NCBI RefSeq assembly: GCF_024448335.1
Contig: NZ_JAMOHM010000021.1
Location: forward strand, 1-58,716
Direction: 5' to 3'
Length of the DNA: 58,716 nt
Source of the DNA: Stutzerimonas frequens
GTDB taxonomy: Bacteria; Pseudomonadota; Gammaproteobacteria; Pseudomonadales; Pseudomonadaceae
Positions 1-9,504 of this stretch are shown piece after piece; the stretch's first letter is position 1, and every line of letters begins with the position of its first letter. The position numbers and the translations under genes are program-made. The notes below the pieces were generated by a model that saw only the letters and a list, made by a program, of their open reading frames with translations, was not told where the DNA came from and did no database searches.

Positions 1-289
1 CCAGCGCGGCGCATTCTACTCGAATCCGCCACCGATGCACCCCTTTTTTCTAGCTAACCACTTGATTTACAAGAGGTTTTGCTTGAGGACTGCGCCGGAA
101 GTGGTGCGCATTATAGGCACCTGAAAACGGGCGTCAACCGTTTATTTTGGTTCTCGTTCGTCAAGGGAGTACCGGCCATACATTCTATGGCCCGACGAGC
201 AAGCCATCCTTCATACGTGTGGCTTTCTTCAAACCAGTCCGGCCTGCCATTACACTATCGATCTTATCCATCCCTAGCTACGGCCTCCC
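1..289. other. upstream region without a recognised gene
   Basis: No convincing coding sequence is visible before the deaminase gene. The short open frames here lack ribosome binding sites and family motifs. The stretch is less G+C-rich than the genes that follow and probably holds the promoter of the mtaD-ubiG-mupP group, but I cannot assign -35 and -10 boxes with confidence. Confidence 0.5.
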
Positions 290-1627
290 ATGCCCCATCC
301 AAGTGACACCCCGTTCGACCTGCTTCTATTACCAACGTGGCTCGTTCCGGTAGAACCTGCAGGGGTCGTGCTTAGGGAGCACGGGCTCGGCATTAGAGAT
401 GGGCGCATAGTACTTATCGCTCCCCAAGCCGAAGCACTCAAATACGGGGCGAATGAGATCCGACATCTCCAAGGTATGCTGCTCGCCCCCGGCCTCATCA
501 ATGCACATGGTCACGCTGCCATGACCTTGTTTCGAGGGCTGGCCGATGATCTATCGCTGCAGCGCTGGCTGCGGGAGCATATTTGGCCGGCTGAGTCACG
601 CTGGGTCGATGAAGACTTCGTGCGATGCGGCACCGAACTTGCGATCGCCGAGCAGCTGAAAAGCGGGGTCACGTGCTTTTCGGATATGTACTTTTACCCC
701 AAGGTCATCAGCGAGCTTGTACACCGGCATGGGGTACGCGCGCAGATAACCATTCCCGTACTGGATTTCCCTGTTCCGGGCGCACGCGATGCAGACCAAG
801 CACTGCGCACCGGTGTAGCTCTATTCGACGATCTCAAGCATCACCCGCGCATTTCGATCGCCTTCGGGCCACATGCCCCTTATTCGATTACGGACGACAA
901 GCTTGAGGCGATCCGGATCCTGGTAGCGGAAATGGACGCCGGTATCCACATGCACATTCATGAAACGGCGCAAGAAGTTCAGGAAGCGTTGCGCAAGCAT
1001 GGCGAGCGCCCGCTGGCGCGTCTCGCGAGGCTGCAGCTGCTCGGCCCTCGCTTTCAGGCCGTGCACATGACTCAGGTTGATGAGTCCGATATTGCACTGC
1101 TCACCGAGCACAACTGCAGTGTCATCCACTGCCCGGAATCCAACCTCAAGCTCGCTAGCGGTTTCTGCCCGATCGAGCGGTTATGGGAGGCGGGAATCAA
1201 CGTAGCAGTGGGGACCGATGGCGCTGCGAGCAACAATGACCTGGACCTTCTCGGGGAAACCCGCACCGCGGCCTTGCTGGCGAAGGCTGTCGCGGGCTCC
1301 GCGACAGCTCTGGATGCCCATCGCGCGCTACGCATGGCTACCCTCAATGGCGCCCGAGCCCTGGGTATAGACGACCAGACCGGCTCTTTGGAGATCGGTA
1401 AGTTCGCAGACCTCGTTGCATTTGATCTTTCCGGTCTGAGCCAGCAACCGATATATGATCCAGTATCCCAGCTTATCTATTCCACCGGCAGAGACACGGT
1501 CCAACACGTATGGGTCGGAGGCAAGCAGCTGCTCGAGAAAGGACAACTGCTCCGAATGGATGAACAACGGATAATCACCGAGGCGTGTCGCTGGGGAGAA
1601 CGCATCGCAAGTACGAACAATGGCTAA
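290..1627 (+). CDS. mtaD: TRZ/ATZ-family amidohydrolase, probable 5'-methylthioadenosine/S-adenosylhomocysteine deaminase
   Basis: This 445-residue cytosolic amidohydrolase probably deaminates 5'-methylthioadenosine or S-adenosylhomocysteine to the inosine forms, feeding purine and methionine salvage. The metal-binding pair H73-x-H75 sits in the motif NAHGH. Further metal or substrate residues appear in FGPHAPY, HIHET and GTDGAASNN, the usual order for the family. The length is normal for the family. ubiG, mupP and yciK follow on the same strand. In P. aeruginosa this gene lies next to and divergent from mtnA, which also acts in MTA salvage. Here mtnA is about 24 kb away. Other N-ethylammeline/guanine-type deaminases share the fold, so the exact substrate is inferred. 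Confidence 0.88.
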   Translation: MPHPSDTPFDLLLLPTWLVPVEPAGVVLREHGLGIRDGRIVLIAPQAEALKYGANEIRHLQGMLLAPGLINAHGHAAMTLFRGLADDLSLQRWLREHIWPAESRWVDEDFVRCGTELAIAEQLKSGVTCFSDMYFYPKVISELVHRHGVRAQITIPVLDFPVPGARDADQALRTGVALFDDLKHHPRISIAFGPHAPYSITDDKLEAIRILVAEMDAGIHMHIHETAQEVQEALRKHGERPLARLARLQLLGPRFQAVHMTQVDESDIALLTEHNCSVIHCPESNLKLASGFCPIERLWEAGINVAVGTDGAASNNDLDLLGETRTAALLAKAVAGSATALDAHRALRMATLNGARALGIDDQTGSLEIGKFADLVAFDLSGLSQQPIYDPVSQLIYSTGRDTVQHVWVGGKQLLEKGQLLRMDEQRIITEACRWGERIASTNNG

Positions 1628-1772
1628 AGCCCTCGGACGGCCCCAGAGGCCAACCTACGCGACAACCTGACATAAGAATCCAGGCGGCAATTGCACCACC
1701 TTTCCAGCCGAAGCTGGCAACATGCGCATTTGCAGTTCGAACTTTTCCACAAGCCTTCTAACGGACCGGACC

Positions 1773-2471
1773 ATGAGCAATGTCGACCACGCTGAAATCG
1801 CCAAATTCGAAGCCCTTGCCCATCGCTGGTGGGATCGTGAAAGCGAGTTCAAACCATTGCACGAGATCAATCCGCTTCGCGTGAATTGGATCGACGAACA
1901 TATCTCGCTGGCAGGTAAAAAGGTCATCGACATCGGATGCGGAGGCGGCATCCTCAGCGAGGCCATGGCGCACCGTGGGGCCGAAGTCACGGGTATCGAC
2001 ATGGGCGAAGCCCCTCTGTCCGTTGCCCGTTTGCATCTTCTTGAGTCCGGACTCGAGATCGATTATCGGCAGATCACCGCCGAAGCCATGGCCGCAGAGG
2101 CGCCGGAGCAATTCGACGTGGTCACCTGTCTCGAGATGCTCGAACACGTACCGGACCCGGCCTCAGTCATCCGGGCCTGCGCCACACTGGTCAAACCGGG
2201 CGGCCAGGTGTTCTTCTCCACCATCAACCGCAACCCGAAAGCCTACGCGTTCGCCATCATCGGCGCGGAGTATGTGCTGCAGCTGCTTCCGCGCGGCACA
2301 CATGATTTCAAGAAATTCATCCGCCCTTCCGAGCTCGGCGCCTGGAGCCGTGATGCCGGCTTGGCCGTGAAGGACATCATCGGCCTTACCTACAACCCGC
2401 TGACCAAGCACTACAAGCTGTCAGCGGACGTCGACGTAAACTACATGGTCCAGACCGTCAAGGAGTCCTGA
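1773..2471 (+). CDS. ubiG: ubiquinone biosynthesis O-methyltransferase UbiG
   Basis: UbiG carries out the two O-methylations of ubiquinone synthesis, using S-adenosylmethionine on membrane-associated intermediates. The product is 232 residues from the ATG at 1773. This start gives the typical family N-terminus ([20 protein letters not shown]). An upstream in-frame start at 1722 would add 17 unrelated residues. The SAM-binding motif VIDIGCGGG lies at about residues 51-59 and the post-motif acidic segment CLEMLEH follows. The stop codon overlaps the start of mupP by one base (TGATG), so the two are translationally coupled. Confidence 0.95.
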   Translation: MSNVDHAEIAKFEALAHRWWDRESEFKPLHEINPLRVNWIDEHISLAGKKVIDIGCGGGILSEAMAHRGAEVTGIDMGEAPLSVARLHLLESGLEIDYRQITAEAMAAEAPEQFDVVTCLEMLEHVPDPASVIRACATLVKPGGQVFFSTINRNPKAYAFAIIGAEYVLQLLPRGTHDFKKFIRPSELGAWSRDAGLAVKDIIGLTYNPLTKHYKLSADVDVNYMVQTVKES

Positions 2472-3142
2472 TGCGCCTGCGCGCTGTTCTGTTCGACATG
2501 GACGGTACCCTGCTCGACACCGCTCCCGATTTCATCGCCGTGGCCCAGGCCATGCGGATTGCACGCGGTCTCGAGCCCGTGCCGGATCACCAGATTCGTG
2601 ACGTGGTGTCCGGTGGTGCCAGAGCCATGGTGCTCGGCGCCTTCGATGTGGACCCCATGTCGGACGAGTTCGAAGGATTGCGCCTGGAGTTTCTTGCGCG
2701 CTACCAGGAGCATTGCGCCGTGCATAGCCGCCTCTACGACGGCATGGCGGAACTACTGGACGAAATCGAGCGGTCCAACCTGCGCTGGGGTGTGGTAACC
2801 AACAAGCCGCTGCGTTTCGCCGAACCGATCATGCAGCAGCTGGGCCTCGCGTCCCGTTCCGCCGTGCTGATCTGTCCTGACCACGTCGCCAACAGCAAGC
2901 CCGACCCCGAGCCGATGCTCCTCGCGTGCAAGCAGCTCGACCTTGACCCGTCTACGGTGCTGTTCGTCGGCGATGACCTGCGCGATATCGAATCGGGCCG
3001 CGCGGCCGGCAGCAGGACCGCCGCGGTGCGCTATGGCTATATCCATCCACAAGACAACCCGAGCAACTGGGGCGCGGACGTAGTGGTGGATCACCCGCTG
3101 GATCTGCGCCAGGTCCTGGACAGCGCCCTGTGCAGCTGCTGA
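2471..3142 (+). CDS. mupP: N-acetylmuramic acid 6-phosphate phosphatase MupP (HAD family)
   Basis: MupP dephosphorylates MurNAc-6-phosphate in the Pseudomonas cell-wall recycling route that runs through AnmK, MupP, AmgK and MurU and bypasses de novo UDP-MurNAc synthesis. The 223-residue protein is a HAD hydrolase with nucleophile D9 and acid D11 in FDMDGT. It also has a VTNK threonine/lysine region and the metal motif GDDLRD near the C-terminus. It is annotated in many genomes as phosphoglycolate phosphatase (Gph), which it resembles. The position directly after ubiG is the MupP context (PA3172 in P. aeruginosa), so MupP is the better call. Confidence 0.87.
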   Translation: MRLRAVLFDMDGTLLDTAPDFIAVAQAMRIARGLEPVPDHQIRDVVSGGARAMVLGAFDVDPMSDEFEGLRLEFLARYQEHCAVHSRLYDGMAELLDEIERSNLRWGVVTNKPLRFAEPIMQQLGLASRSAVLICPDHVANSKPDPEPMLLACKQLDLDPSTVLFVGDDLRDIESGRAAGSRTAAVRYGYIHPQDNPSNWGADVVVDHPLDLRQVLDSALCSC

Positions 3143-3225
3143 AGCAGCGATAGCGCCACCAACATAGAGTTATCGCTCGGCAACGGCTGCCGAGCACCCA
3201 TCAATTTCGATCTACGAGGCAAACG
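3143..3225 (+). other. mupP-yciK gap with hairpin
   Basis: The short gap contains an 8-bp inverted repeat, GCTCGGCA at 3175-3182 and TGCCGAGC at 3188-3195, with a 5-base loop and no T-tract. It may be an intercistronic stability hairpin or a weak terminator. Confidence 0.35.
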
Positions 3226-3966
3226 ATGTTCGAGTACTCCGCCCGCCCCGACCTCCTCGCAGGGCGCATCATTCTGGTCACCGGCGCTGGCCGTGGCATC
3301 GGCGAAGCTGCTGCCAAGGCCTACGCGGCCCACGGAGCAACCGTGCTGCTGTTGGGCAAGAATGAAGACAATCTGAATCGGGTGTACGACGAAATCGAAG
3401 CAGCCGGCCATCCGCGCCCCGCTGTCATCCCCTTCAATCTGGAGACAGCCCTGCCACATCAGTACGACGAGCTGGCAGCCATGATCGAAGGGGAGTTCGG
3501 ACACCTCGACGGGCTGCTGCACAACGCTGCGATCGTTGGCCCTCGCACGCCGATCGAGCAGTTGTCCGGCGACAACTTCATGCGAGTCATGCAGGTCAAT
3601 GTGAACGCGATGTTCATGCTGACCAGTACCCTGCTGCCGCTGCTCAAGCTCTCCAAGGACGCCTCAGTGATCTTCACCTCCAGCAGCGTCGGACGTAAAG
3701 GACGCGCCTATTGGGGTGCCTACGCCGTATCGAAGTTCGCCACGGAAGGACTGATGCAGGTCTTGGCCGACGAACTGGATAACACCGCACCGGTGCGTGC
3801 CAACAGCGTCAATCCGGGCGCTACCCGTACCGATATGCGCGCCAAGGCTTATCCAGGCGAGAACCCACTGGTCAATCCGTTGCCCGAAGAAATTATGCCG
3901 GTCTATCTGTACCTGATGGGCCCGGATAGCGCCGGTATCAACGGCCAGGCGCTGGACGCGCAGTGA
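3226..3966 (+). CDS. yciK: YciK-family short-chain dehydrogenase/reductase
   Basis: This 246-residue protein is an NAD(P)-dependent oxidoreductase of the SDR family. The cofactor motif TGAGRGIG is at residues 19-26, the NNAG equivalent is HNAAIVG, and the catalytic Tyr and Lys are Y166 and K170 (YAVSK), preceded by a Ser-rich TSSS stretch. The substrate of YciK proteins is not known. It closes the mtaD-ubiG-mupP run on the plus strand, as in other Pseudomonas. It converges on rluB with a strong hairpin between. Confidence 0.88.
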   Translation: MFEYSARPDLLAGRIILVTGAGRGIGEAAAKAYAAHGATVLLLGKNEDNLNRVYDEIEAAGHPRPAVIPFNLETALPHQYDELAAMIEGEFGHLDGLLHNAAIVGPRTPIEQLSGDNFMRVMQVNVNAMFMLTSTLLPLLKLSKDASVIFTSSSVGRKGRAYWGAYAVSKFATEGLMQVLADELDNTAPVRANSVNPGATRTDMRAKAYPGENPLVNPLPEEIMPVYLYLMGPDSAGINGQALDAQ

Positions 3967-3971
3967 AGCCG

Positions 3972-4002
3972 TGCAGCGCAGCCGGCCATCCGCTGCGCTG
4001 CA
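3972..4002. terminator. hairpin between convergent yciK and rluB
   Basis: A perfect 11-bp inverted repeat (TGCAGCGCAGC and GCTGCGCTGCA, 9-base loop) lies between the stop codons of the two convergent genes. There is no T-tract on either strand, so it may block transcription only partly or with Rho. Confidence 0.45.
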
Positions 4003-4012
4003 GACGGGCCGA

Positions 4013-5140
4013 TCAGGGACGCTTGCTACGCTCGCGGCCGAACCCGGGCCGCTGACCCTCTCCGGCCGGCTTCCTCGCCGGGCCAGATGAGGGCCCGCTT
4101 CCTTCGCGGCGCTTGCCACCCTTGCGGTTATCCCCCGGACGCTCGGCGACCGGCGTTCCACGAGGCTTGTCGCTGCTCCGCGGCTTGCGCTCGCTCTTGT
4201 CGTCTCGAGCCACCCGCGTTTTTTCCGCTACAGGCGCGTCGGCCTCATGGGCCGGACGAAGGACGCGTGGCCGCCGCTCGCCCCGCCCCATTGGCTTGGC
4301 TACCTTGCGCTGCATACGGTCGATTTTCTCCTTGGCCTTGGCCTTCATGCTCGGCAGCGCGACCGGCTTGAGGCCGACCTCCTCGCTGAGAATGTCCACC
4401 TCGGCTTGCGACATCTCGCGCCAGCGCCCCATGGGCAGGTCTGACGTCATGAAAACTGGCCCGAAACGAACACGCTTCAGCCGACTGACGACCAGCCCCT
4501 GAGACTCCCAAAGCCGACGAACCTCACGGTTGCGGCCTTCCATGACCACGCAGTGATACCAATGGTTGAAGCCCTCGCCACCAGGCGCTTCCTGGATATC
4601 GGTGAAGCGCGCCGGGCCATCCTCCAGCATCACACCGGTTTTCAAGCGTTCGATCATCTCGTCGTCGACCTCGCCACGCACACGCACTGCATACTCGCGG
4701 TCCATTTCGTACGAGGGGTGCATCAGACGATTGGCAAGCTCACCGTCAGTAGTGAACAGCAGCAGCCCCGTCGTGTTGATGTCGAGCCGGCCGATATTGA
4801 TCCAACGACCCTCTTTGGGACGTGGCAGGCGATCGAACACCGTAGGGCGGCCTTCGGGGTCGTTGCGGGTGCAAATCTCGCCGTCGGGCTTGTTGTAGAT
4901 CAACACACGCCGCACCACCTGGCTGGCTTCGTCCCGCTTGAGCAGACGGCCATCGACCGCGATGGCGTCGTGGGAATCGACACGCTGGCCGAGTGTGGCA
5001 ACCGCGCCATTGACCTTGACGCGGCCCTCGACGATCCACTTTTCGACGTCGCGACGCGACGCGATGCCCAGACGGGCAAGGACTTTCTGCAACTTCTCGC
5101 CGTGCGTGGCGTGGATCGTGGTTTCTTCGTGCTCGGTCAT
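4013..5140 (-). CDS. rluB: 23S rRNA pseudouridine synthase RluB
   Basis: RluB isomerises U2605 of 23S rRNA to pseudouridine. From the ATG at 5140, preceded by GGGAGG, the protein is 375 residues. An S4 RNA-binding domain (EKLQKVLARLGIASRRDVEKW) occupies roughly residues 14-75. The RsuA/RluB catalytic motif GRLDINTTGLLLFT carries the catalytic Asp. The last 110 or so residues form a basic, Lys/Arg/Pro-rich tail that looks disordered, as in other pseudomonad RluB. The reading frame stays open upstream to 5977, but that stretch is antisense-like noise over eda. RluE/RluF-type enzymes are shorter and lack the tail. Confidence 0.92.
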   Translation of the reverse strand: MTEHEETTIHATHGEKLQKVLARLGIASRRDVEKWIVEGRVKVNGAVATLGQRVDSHDAIAVDGRLLKRDEASQVVRRVLIYNKPDGEICTRNDPEGRPTVFDRLPRPKEGRWINIGRLDINTTGLLLFTTDGELANRLMHPSYEMDREYAVRVRGEVDDEMIERLKTGVMLEDGPARFTDIQEAPGGEGFNHWYHCVVMEGRNREVRRLWESQGLVVSRLKRVRFGPVFMTSDLPMGRWREMSQAEVDILSEEVGLKPVALPSMKAKAKEKIDRMQRKVAKPMGRGERRPRVLRPAHEADAPVAEKTRVARDDKSERKPRSSDKPRGTPVAERPGDNRKGGKRREGSGPSSGPARKPAGEGQRPGFGRERSKRP

Positions 5141-5244
5141 CTGGGCACCTCCCGGTGTGGCAATCCGATTGAAAGGGCGCGAATCATACGCGGATCGCGC
5201 CGGCTGCGCACCTCGCGGCGGCTGGACGGAGGCGCCAATTAGCA

Positions 5245-5889
5245 CTAGGTCAGAGCGGCTAGCGCCTGCGCGGTACGCTGCTGGATGCCCGCCCAGTCCC
5301 CGCGCTCCAGCGTTGCGCTGTCGATCATCCAGGTGCCGCCGACGCACATGACGTTCGTCAGCGCCAGGTACTGAGCGGCATTGGCAGCGCTCACCCCGCC
5401 AGTCGGGCAGAACCGAACGTCCCCGAACGGTCCGCCGAGGGCCTTGAGCGCGGCGATGCCGCCACACACCTCGGCCGGGAACAGTTTGAAGCGGCGATAA
5501 CCCAGCGCGTACCCTTCCATGACGTCGGACGCACTGCTCGTGCCCGGTAGCAAGGGTACCGAGCAGCTCACCCCGGCTTCGAGGATGTCGCGGGTAGAGC
5601 CCGGCGTGACGATGAACTGGGCGCCGGCCGCCTCCACTTCGTCCATCATGCGCCGGTCCAGGACGGTTCCGGCGCCGATGCAGAGGTCCGGTCGTTCCTG
5701 GCGCAACCGCTGAATAGCGGTCAGACCATGACGCGAGCGCAAGGTGATCTCCAGGGTACGGAGGCCACCCGCCGACAAGGCATCGGCAAGCCGCAGGATC
5801 TGCTCTTCGCTGCCAATGGTGATGACCGGCAGAATCCGCGCCGCAACGCAGATCTGTTCGATCAGGGCATTCTTCTGGTCCATGGTCAT
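5245..5889 (-). CDS. eda: 2-dehydro-3-deoxy-phosphogluconate (KDPG) aldolase
   Basis: Eda cleaves KDPG to pyruvate and glyceraldehyde 3-phosphate, the last step of the Entner-Doudoroff pathway. The Schiff-base lysine is K135 in FKLFPAE and the catalytic Glu is E47 in LEITLR. GAGTVL and PTGGV complete the class I aldolase pattern. The product is 214 residues from the ATG at 5889, which has AGGA seven bases upstream. In-frame ATGs at 5910 and 5916 overlap the end of pgl and remain possible. It is the last gene of zwf-pgl-eda, transcribed together on the minus strand. Confidence 0.94.
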   Translation of the reverse strand: MTMDQKNALIEQICVAARILPVITIGSEEQILRLADALSAGGLRTLEITLRSRHGLTAIQRLRQERPDLCIGAGTVLDRRMMDEVEAAGAQFIVTPGSTRDILEAGVSCSVPLLPGTSSASDVMEGYALGYRRFKLFPAEVCGGIAALKALGGPFGDVRFCPTGGVSAANAAQYLALTNVMCVGGTWMIDSATLERGDWAGIQQRTAQALAALT

Positions 5890-5906
5890 GCAGGAATCCT
5901 CGGGCC

Positions 5907-6620
5907 TCATGGGCACCAGTAGATTTCGAGCGGAGCGTGCAGGAATGCCCGGATGGGCATCTGCAATGGGTCGGCACTCAGCGCTACACGCAGGGTTTCA
6001 AGCTTTTCGCTGCCTTGAATGGCCAGACACTGCATCCTGGCGCAGGCCAGTAGAGGATAGGTCATCGTCAGGCGGGCCTCGGGTGCGACCGGCGCGTGCA
6101 TAGCCACACAGCGCTCGGGACAATCCTCCCGCAGGGCGTGTGCCAAGTTGGCGCTGCCAGGGAACAGCGAAGCGGTATGGCCATCGTCGCCCATGCCGAG
6201 CACGAGCACATCGATCGGCTGATGCAATTGGTCGAGCGCCGCAGTGGCGAGGTCCGCAGCCTGCTCGAGCGAGTCGGCGGACTGGTAGAGACCGATCAAC
6301 CGGGCGGCGTTCGCGGCATTCTGCAGCAGGTGGCGCCGCAGCAGGCCTTCGTTGCTGGCCGGATCGGTTGGCGAGACCCAGCGCTCGTCGGCCAGGCTGA
6401 CCTGAATCTTCGCCCAGTCCAGCTCTCGCCGCGACAGGGACTCGAAGAACGCAACCGGGCTGCGCCCGCCGGATACCACCAGACTTGCGACGCCGTGTGT
6501 CTGCACCGCATAGCGCAGCGCCTTGGCCACGCTGTCGGCCATTAGTTCGGCCTGCCGCTGCGCGTCGGCCGAGCTGTGAGCGACCACTCCGGTGGGTAAA
6601 TCGAGCTCAGAGATCGCCAT
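5907..6620 (-). CDS. pgl: 6-phosphogluconolactonase
   Basis: Pgl hydrolyses 6-phosphogluconolactone made by Zwf. The 237-residue product starts at the ATG at 6620, which has GGAGGG six bases upstream, and overlaps the end of zwf by 14 bases. A start at 6638 lacks that spacing. Family motifs are VSGGRSP (sugar-phosphate binding), ADERWV and the [14 protein letters not shown] signature of the SOL/DevB family. The overlap with zwf indicates translational coupling in the zwf-pgl-eda operon. Confidence 0.94.
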   Translation of the reverse strand: MAISELDLPTGVVAHSSADAQRQAELMADSVAKALRYAVQTHGVASLVVSGGRSPVAFFESLSRRELDWAKIQVSLADERWVSPTDPASNEGLLRRHLLQNAANAARLIGLYQSADSLEQAADLATAALDQLHQPIDVLVLGMGDDGHTASLFPGSANLAHALREDCPERCVAMHAPVAPEARLTMTYPLLACARMQCLAIQGSEKLETLRVALSADPLQMPIRAFLHAPLEIYWCP

Positions 6621-8076
6621 ACCACGCCCTCCCATCACGTGTAATGAGCGCTATCGAAGCGACCGGCCCCCAGGAGCCGGCTGGATAGAGCTTGAGCTCT
6701 GCACCGAGCCGACTCCAGCCTTCGATGAGCTGATCGCACCATTGCCAGGCATATTCGATTTCGTCCCTGCGCACAAACAGATTCTGGTTGCCCTGCATGA
6801 CTTCGAGCAACAAACGCTCATAGGCGTCGGGAATGCGCGCGCTCTTATAAGTTTCAGAGAAATTCAACTGCAGCGGGCCGCTGCGCAAGTGCATTCCCTT
6901 GTCGAGCCCCTGCTCCTTGGTCATCACCTGCAGAGATATACCCTCGTCTGGCTGCAGGCGAATGATCAGGCGATTGCTGATCAACGAGCGCTGTTCGGGC
7001 GCAAAGATATAAAAAGGCGGCTCCTTGAAGTGGATGACGATCTGCGACAGCTTCTGCGCCATGCGCTTGCCGGTACGCAGGTAGAACGGCACGCCGGACC
7101 ATCGCCAGTTGCAGATGTCTGCTCGCAACGCGACGAAGGTTTCCGTGCTGCTCTGGGCATTGGAATTCTCCTCGTCCAGATAACCCGGCACCCTCTCGCC
7201 GCCAACGTTACCGGCCGCATACTGTCCGCGCACTACTCGCTGATGAATCGCTTCGGCGGTGATGGGCGCGAGCGCCTTGAGCACCTTCACTTTCTCGTCA
7301 CGGATGCTGTCAGCGGTGAGATTGCTCGGCGGGTCCATGGCAATCAGGCAGAGCAGCTGCAGCAAGTGGTTCTGCACCATGTCGCGCAGCTGACCGGCCT
7401 GATCGAAGTATCCCCAGCGCCCCTCAATGCCAACAGTTTCGGCGACAGTGATCTCCACATGGGAAATGTGGTGTTGGTCCCACTGCGTTTCGAACAGGCT
7501 GTTGGCAAATCGCAATGCGATCAGGTTCTGTACGGTTTCCTTGCCAAGATAATGATCGATTCGATAGATCCGGCTTTCGGGAAAGTGCTCGGCCACCGCG
7601 TCGTTGACGGTGCGCGAGGACTCGAGGTCATGCCCGATGGGCTTTTCCAGCACGACCCGCGTCTGCTCGGCAAGCCCGGCCGAGGCAAGGAACCGGCAGA
7701 TATCGCCATAAACGGCAGCCGGCGTAGCGAAATAGGCAATGAGCGGCTGGCCGGCCGGTACGCTCTCAGCCAGCACCCTGTAGCCCTCGCCTTGGCGAAA
7801 GTCCATACCCAGGTAGCGCAAGCGCTGCCCGAAGCGTTCGAATGCTCGCTCATCGACTTCATTGGCTGGAATGCGCGCCCGCAGCGCCTGCTCTATACGC
7901 GACTTGTGCGCCGACGGGTCGGCGCTCTCGCGCGATAGCGCCACTATTTGCGTATCGGCGTGCAACAGACCGGCACGATCCAGCTGATACAACGCCGGAA
8001 ATAACTTGCGCAGCGCCAGATCTCCCAGGGCGCCGAACAAAGCGAATGTGATGGGCTCGACGGTGATGCCAGGCAT
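6607..8076 (-). CDS. zwf: glucose-6-phosphate 1-dehydrogenase
   Basis: Zwf oxidises glucose 6-phosphate to 6-phosphogluconolactone and makes NADPH, the entry to the Entner-Doudoroff and pentose phosphate routes. The ATG at 8076 gives 489 residues, the usual Pseudomonas length. The nucleotide-binding motif is FGALGDLA (residues 14-21, where many enzymes have GASGDLA). The substrate-binding and catalytic motif RIDHYLGKE is intact. The gene begins the zwf-pgl-eda operon. The regulator hexR, often next to zwf in Pseudomonas, is not adjacent here: prmB lies upstream on the same strand. Confidence 0.96.
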   Translation of the reverse strand: MPGITVEPITFALFGALGDLALRKLFPALYQLDRAGLLHADTQIVALSRESADPSAHKSRIEQALRARIPANEVDERAFERFGQRLRYLGMDFRQGEGYRVLAESVPAGQPLIAYFATPAAVYGDICRFLASAGLAEQTRVVLEKPIGHDLESSRTVNDAVAEHFPESRIYRIDHYLGKETVQNLIALRFANSLFETQWDQHHISHVEITVAETVGIEGRWGYFDQAGQLRDMVQNHLLQLLCLIAMDPPSNLTADSIRDEKVKVLKALAPITAEAIHQRVVRGQYAAGNVGGERVPGYLDEENSNAQSSTETFVALRADICNWRWSGVPFYLRTGKRMAQKLSQIVIHFKEPPFYIFAPEQRSLISNRLIIRLQPDEGISLQVMTKEQGLDKGMHLRSGPLQLNFSETYKSARIPDAYERLLLEVMQGNQNLFVRRDEIEYAWQWCDQLIEGWSRLGAELKLYPAGSWGPVASIALITRDGRAWYGDL

Positions 8077-8279
8077 GATCCGCTCGCTTGAATGCAGGTG
8101 TCCGGTGAGCGCGGATTGCGCACTGCGTCGAACCGGCGGGCGCGCATGATGAACGCAGACCGCACCAGAATCAGACGCCATACTGAACAGACCACTGACA
8201 CAAGCAAATGCTCAGCGCGAGACGTGTTTTCACCGTCTTATCGGACGTACTGCTCTGCAGGTTCCGATCTTCCGGACAA
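8077..8279 (-). promoter_or_regulatory. zwf upstream region
   Basis: About 200 bases separate zwf from prmB. The zwf promoter should lie here. I searched by eye for a HexR-type palindrome (TTGT, 7-8 bases, ACAA) and did not find one, and I cannot define -35 and -10 boxes with confidence. Confidence 0.3.
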
Positions 8280-9203
8280 TCAGCTGCGATTCAATCGTGC
8301 TCGAAACAGCGCCTGATGCTCGCGGCATTGCTGGGCTGCCAGCAGAAACACGCCATGCCCGCCACGAGCGAATTCCAGCCAGGTGAAATCCACTTCGGGA
8401 TACAGCGCCTGGACATGAACCTGGCTGTTGCCGACCTCCGCGATAAGCACGCCGTCATCGGTCAGGTGGTCGGCGGCCTCAGCGAGCATACGGCGCACCA
8501 GATCCAAACCATCCTCCCCACAAGCCAAGCCGAGCGCAGGTTCATGCTGGAACTCAGCTGGCATGTCGGCGAAGTCTTCGGCATCGACATAGGGAGGATT
8601 CGAGACAATCAGATCGAAGCGCTGCTTGGGCAGACCGTCGAACCCGTCGCTCTGAACGGTATAAACCCTATCTTCGAGGCCATGCTGCTCAATGTTGCGG
8701 TTCGCCACTTCCAGCGCATCAAACGACAGATCAGCGAGAACCACCTCTGCCTCGAGAAATTCATAGGCGCAGGCGATGCCGATGCACCCCGATCCTGTAC
8801 ACAGGTCGAGTATCCGCGCAGGCGTCTTGGGCAACCATGGCTCGAAGCGATGCTCGATGAGTTCGCCAATGGGGGATCGTGGAATGAGCACGCGCTCATC
8901 CACGAAGAACGGCAGTCCGCAAAACCACGCCTGTTGCAACAGATAGGCAGTCGGCACGCGCTCATCGATCCGCCGACGCAGCAAGTTCTGTAGGTGTTCG
9001 CACTCATCCGCTTCCAGGCGACAGTCCAGATAGCTGTCAGACATCTCCCACGGCAGATGAAGTGCACCCAGAACCAGCTGACGCGCGTCGTCCCAGGCGT
9101 TGTCAGTGCCGTGACCGAAGAACAGTTGCTCCGCCTGGAATCGACTGACGGCCCAGCGGATGTAGTCGCGCAGGGTGCGCAAGCGGGAAAGCGAAGCGGT
9201 CAA
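8280..9203 (-). CDS. prmB: ribosomal protein L3 N5-glutamine methyltransferase PrmB
   Basis: PrmB methylates the glutamine of a Gly-Gly-Gln motif in ribosomal protein L3, using SAM. The best start is a TTG at 9203 with AGGAG eight bases upstream. It gives 307 residues, close to the E. coli length of 310. The frame runs on to 9293 but without a ribosome binding site. The SAM motif is [12 protein letters not shown] and the amide-binding NPPY is at residues 202-205. The N-terminal helical domain ([15 protein letters not shown]) is that of PrmB rather than PrmC, which is usually beside prfA. Confidence 0.93.
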   Translation of the reverse strand: MTASLSRLRTLRDYIRWAVSRFQAEQLFFGHGTDNAWDDARQLVLGALHLPWEMSDSYLDCRLEADECEHLQNLLRRRIDERVPTAYLLQQAWFCGLPFFVDERVLIPRSPIGELIEHRFEPWLPKTPARILDLCTGSGCIGIACAYEFLEAEVVLADLSFDALEVANRNIEQHGLEDRVYTVQSDGFDGLPKQRFDLIVSNPPYVDAEDFADMPAEFQHEPALGLACGEDGLDLVRRMLAEAADHLTDDGVLIAEVGNSQVHVQALYPEVDFTWLEFARGGHGVFLLAAQQCREHQALFRARLNRS

Positions 9204-9504
9204 GAGCGAATCTCCTGTAAAAGGACGCGAGTTTAACAGGCAACCGGAAATGCCAACCACGTGTGCGATCGTCTGCGGGGTGGCGACACCCAAACTTGCG
9301 CATTTGTAAATGCGCGATTCGTTTCATGCGCACACGGCCGGTGCGCATTACTCTGCCTGCCCACGTGAAGATGTACCGCGCCTCGGCAATCGACGCGCAT
9401 GTATCGTCTCGTTCGGCTCGAGGCCAGCGAAACACGGCGCAGGCGGTTCACAACCGGCCATTCTGGCGCCACAATCACCCCCCTCACAGTACAAGGAGTC
9501 GACA
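9204..9504. promoter_or_regulatory. divergent intergenic region with palindrome cluster
   Basis: This 301-base gap separates prmB (minus) from the hydrolase gene (plus). It contains a near-perfect palindrome at 9298-9315 (arms GCGCATTT and AAATGCGC, 2-base spacer). Two further TGCGCA-containing sites follow, at about 9327 and 9341. This looks like an operator region for an unidentified regulator. No gene is visible in it. Confidence 0.45.

Noticed and set aside
5141..5977. Upstream extension of rluB to a 654-residue protein
   Set aside because: The added part is antisense to eda and has no family similarity. A good ribosome binding site and the S4 domain start mark 5140.
8077..8279. HexR operator at zwf
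   Set aside because: No TTGT-N7/8-ACAA palindrome was found by eye in the upstream gap.
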